NCBI GenBank assembly: GCA_947653505.1
Contig: CANTHI010000022.1
Coordinates: 1-15,323, forward strand
Direction: 5' to 3'
Source: an uncultured Eubacterium sp.
GTDB lineage: Bacteria; Bacillota_A; Clostridia; Lachnospirales; Lachnospiraceae
Length of the DNA stretch: 15,323 nucleotides
Shown here: positions 13,733 through 15,323 of the stretch, piece after piece
How the letters are laid out: every line of letters begins with the position of its first letter
Position numbering within the stretch: the first letter of the stretch is position 1
Notes under the pieces: generated by a model
The model's input: only the letters and a program-made list of their open reading frames with translations
What the model was told of the DNA's origin: nothing
The model's database searches: none
Program-made: the position numbers and the translations under genes

Positions 13733-15323
13733 TTAATCCTCGATTTCTACAATGTACCCTACCCTGCCCGCATAAGAAGAAATGATTGCAATGATATCAT
13801 TGGCGGTATCATTCCAGATATACCGGTCTTCACCCGATACATAAAACATGTTCATATACCGTTCCGGTTCTCCGTCAGTCCCTGCCAGAGATGGCTCCCC
13901 ATCCAGCCAGTAAGATTTTCCGTTGATACTGTCCCCTACCGGATTACCCTGTGTATCGACCCAGTAATAATCCTCTTCCTCATTAAACCTTCTGGCACCC
14001 AGCCAGAAGAAACCATTCTCATGTCCGCTGGCTTTGATCGCGTCTACGACTGCTTCAAATTCTTCCTCAGAATCAATATGTGCCAGATATCCGTTCTCAT
14101 ATTCCTGACTCAGTTCAAATGCATCTCTCCAGGTAACATCGTCCATGACTACTTTATATCTGTGAATCTCCTGATCCGTCGAAGCGCCCAGAATCTGATT
14201 CCCCTTTCCTTTAAAAAGGTCGTCATCATCTTCTTTTTTTCCATCTTTCCGGGACTCCTTCGTATCCTGGTCTGCCGGTCCTTTTTTCCCAAACAGACGT
14301 TCCTTCTCTTTATCAAAACTATCTTCATCTAAATTATCTTCATTTAAACTATCTTCATCGGAATTTCCTTTTTCAGAACCGCTGTCACCGGAACCGTCTT
14401 CACCGGAATTTCCTTTTTCAGAACCGCTGTCACCGGAACCGTCTTCACCAGAATTTCCTTCTTCGGAGCTGCCGCCGCCGGAACTGTCTTCATCAGAGCT
14501 GCCTTCATCAGAATTTCCTTTTTGGGAGCTGCTGTCACCGGCGGAACTGTCTTCATCCGGTTCCTGCGCATCTGTCTGCCGCTTTGTATCTTCCCGTTCT
14601 GCACGGTTTTGGGAGGATTTATCTGCTACCATCGTCTCTTCTTTCGCAAACCATCCCTGACGCATACCGATAACCCCCACCGATATCGCAACAGCAAGAA
14701 CAGCCAGTACTGCCCCGATACCTGCCAGCATGCCGGATTTTGATTTTCGCTTTTGTTTGCGATCCGTATCAGGCACTTCAGGCGGAGGCTGTATCGGCGC
14801 AGGCGCCATCCCAAGCATCATCTTTTCCACTTCTTCCAATGCCATCCGCATTTCTGACGCGGACTGATACCGGTCTGCAGGTGCGAATGCACAGGCACGG
14901 TTTACGACCTCTCCAAGTCTCCTGTCCGCAAGGCCCGGCAAAGGAAACGGCTCACCCCGCATCCGCCTGTCTCTTGCCATTTCCTGATCGGCAGCCGTAA
15001 CCTTCTGCCCTCCCGTAGGCAGAAACGGCGCGCGATTGTCATTGAGCAGCTCATACAGCACCATGCCAAGAGAATAAATATCTGCCCTCGCATCATATGC
15101 AGCCGCATTTTCCACCTCAGGAGCCATGTAAGATCTCGTCCCGACCTTTGTCAGGGAAGCGCTGCCTTCCAGACTGCGGGCCACGCCAAAATCACCAAGC
15201 TTATAATCCCCGTCTTTTGAACGCATAATATTGCCCGGCTTAATATCTCTATGGATGATATTGTGTGTCATACAGCCCTCGGTGAGCGTTCCTGTTTTGT
15301 CAAGGCACAGCACGTCCACCCGC
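13733..15323 (-). CDS. Ser/Thr protein kinase with extracellular C-type-lectin-like domain, 5' end missing
   Basis: The frame is open to the window edge. Residue numbers count from the GTG codon at 15319. The kinase C-lobe is present: catalytic loop HRDIKPGN (23-30), DFG (43-45), APE (66-68), DIYSLG (80-85) and a conserved Arg150. The N-lobe (glycine loop, VAIK lysine, helix C) is absent; instead residues 1-15 read as a P-type ATPase motif (see 15275-15323). A single membrane helix spans about 197-218. Residues 230-375 are a Ser/Gly/Asp/Glu-rich linker with repeats. Residues 385-528 form a C-type-lectin-like fold (VTWRDAFELSQ, GYLAHIDSEEEF, FFWLGARR, WLDGEPS, IWNDTAND) without cysteines. Topology would put the kinase inside and the lectin-like domain outside, as a wall or glycan sensor. 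It is translationally coupled to the GH3 gene. Confidence 0.93.
   Translation of the reverse strand, partial: RVDVLCLDKTGTLTEGCMTHNIIHRDIKPGNIMRSKDGDYKLGDFGVARSLEGSASLTKVGTRSYMAPEVENAAAYDARADIYSLGMVLYELLNDNRAPFLPTGGQKVTAADQEMARDRRMRGEPFPLPGLADRRLGEVVNRACAFAPADRYQSASEMRMALEEVEKMMLGMAPAPIQPPPEVPDTDRKQKRKSKSGMLAGIGAVLAVLAVAISVGVIGMRQGWFAKEETMVADKSSQNRAEREDTKRQTDAQEPDEDSSAGDSSSQKGNSDEGSSDEDSSGGGSSEEGNSGEDGSGDSGSEKGNSGEDGSGDSGSEKGNSDEDSLNEDNLDEDSFDKEKERLFGKKGPADQDTKESRKDGKKEDDDDLFKGKGNQILGASTDQEIHRYKVVMDDVTWRDAFELSQEYENGYLAHIDSEEEFEAVVDAIKASGHENGFFWLGARRFNEEEDYYWVDTQGNPVGDSINGKSYWLDGEPSLAGTDGEPERYMNMFYVSGEDRYIWNDTANDIIAIISSYAGRVGYIVEIED
14360..14449 (-). repeat. Two near-identical 45-bp repeats in the kinase linker
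   Basis: Units at 14360-14404 and 14405-14449 encode the 15-residue pattern GNSGEDGSGDSGSEK. Less regular Ser/Asp/Glu repeats flank them on both sides. They extend the linker between the membrane helix and the lectin-like domain. Confidence 0.9.
15275..15323 (-). other. P-type ATPase phosphorylation-site fragment fused in frame to the kinase
   Basis: The last codons at the edge read RVDVLCLDKTGTLTEG. DKTGTLT is the invariant phosphorylation motif of P-type ATPases, and the preceding RVDVLCL is what precedes it in cation-pumping members. No kinase family carries this. The frame then passes without a break into CMTHNIIHRDIKPGN of the kinase. Either two sequences were joined during assembly or a genuine rearrangement has occurred here. 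Confidence 0.85.

Noticed and set aside
13366..13736. Plus-strand frames with DFFPVSC-like repeats
   Set aside because: They are the antisense of the 57-base repeats in the GH3 gene, which has a signal peptide, catalytic motifs and a ribosome site on the other strand.
13580..14332. 250-codon plus-strand frame
   Set aside because: It lies antisense to the C-type-lectin-like domain and the start of the GH3 gene, and shows no domain-like sequence.
15270..15319. GTG at 15319 or ATG at 15271 as the true kinase start
   Set aside because: The GTG lies inside a P-type ATPase motif, and the ATG lies six codons before HRD, so neither gives a kinase with an N-lobe.

Overview
The window looks like chromosomal DNA of a Gram-positive, low-to-mid GC Clostridia member, most likely Lachnospiraceae. 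I infer this from protein style (DUF6033-type protein, ABC-class ATPase, C-type-lectin Ser/Thr kinase, NagZ-like GH3 lipoprotein), purine-rich AGGAGG ribosome sites and sigma-A-like promoters. Every gene I can support lies on the minus strand, so transcription runs from high to low coordinates. Both edges cut through genes: a DUF1016-type nuclease at the left and a kinase reading frame at the right.

Reading in the direction of transcription: (i) 15323-12108 is a two-gene operon, a membrane Ser/Thr kinase with an outside C-type-lectin-like domain and a GH3 beta-N-acetylhexosaminidase lipoprotein, closed by a strong intrinsic terminator. Both proteins carry acidic tandem-repeat linkers next to their membrane anchor. 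The kinase frame begins at the window edge with a P-type ATPase phosphorylation motif joined directly to the kinase catalytic loop, which is either a chimeric assembly or a real rearrangement. (ii) 12057-5606 starts at a good promoter and holds an MFS-fused spermidine-synthase-like protein, a glycerophosphodiester phosphodiesterase, a monoglyceride-lipase-like hydrolase, a 33-bp minisatellite, a UMF1/Atg22-type transporter and an M14 peptidoglycan peptidase. The diesterase and lipase suggest glycerolipid turnover. (iii) 5584-3295 has one or two promoters, a small acidic protein of unknown function and an ABC-class ATPase (PF09818 type).

(iv) 3250-513 is the most suggestive module. A sigma-28 (flagellar) type promoter precedes three genes with strong ribosome sites: a short protein resembling the C-terminal part of the flagellar cap protein FliD, a DUF6033 protein and a 338-residue coiled-coil protein. 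A strong intrinsic terminator closes it. None of the three has a signal peptide. I infer a motility-coregulated module, possibly exported through the flagellar apparatus, although no recognised core flagellar gene is in the window.

(v) 411-1 is an AT-rich fragment (about 37% GC by hand count, against about 55% in two 120-base neighbouring samples) encoding the N-terminal domain of a DUF1016/YhcG-type protein, probably acquired by transfer. No tRNA, rRNA, CRISPR array or insertion sequence was seen, and no gene-free stretch exceeds 300 bases.
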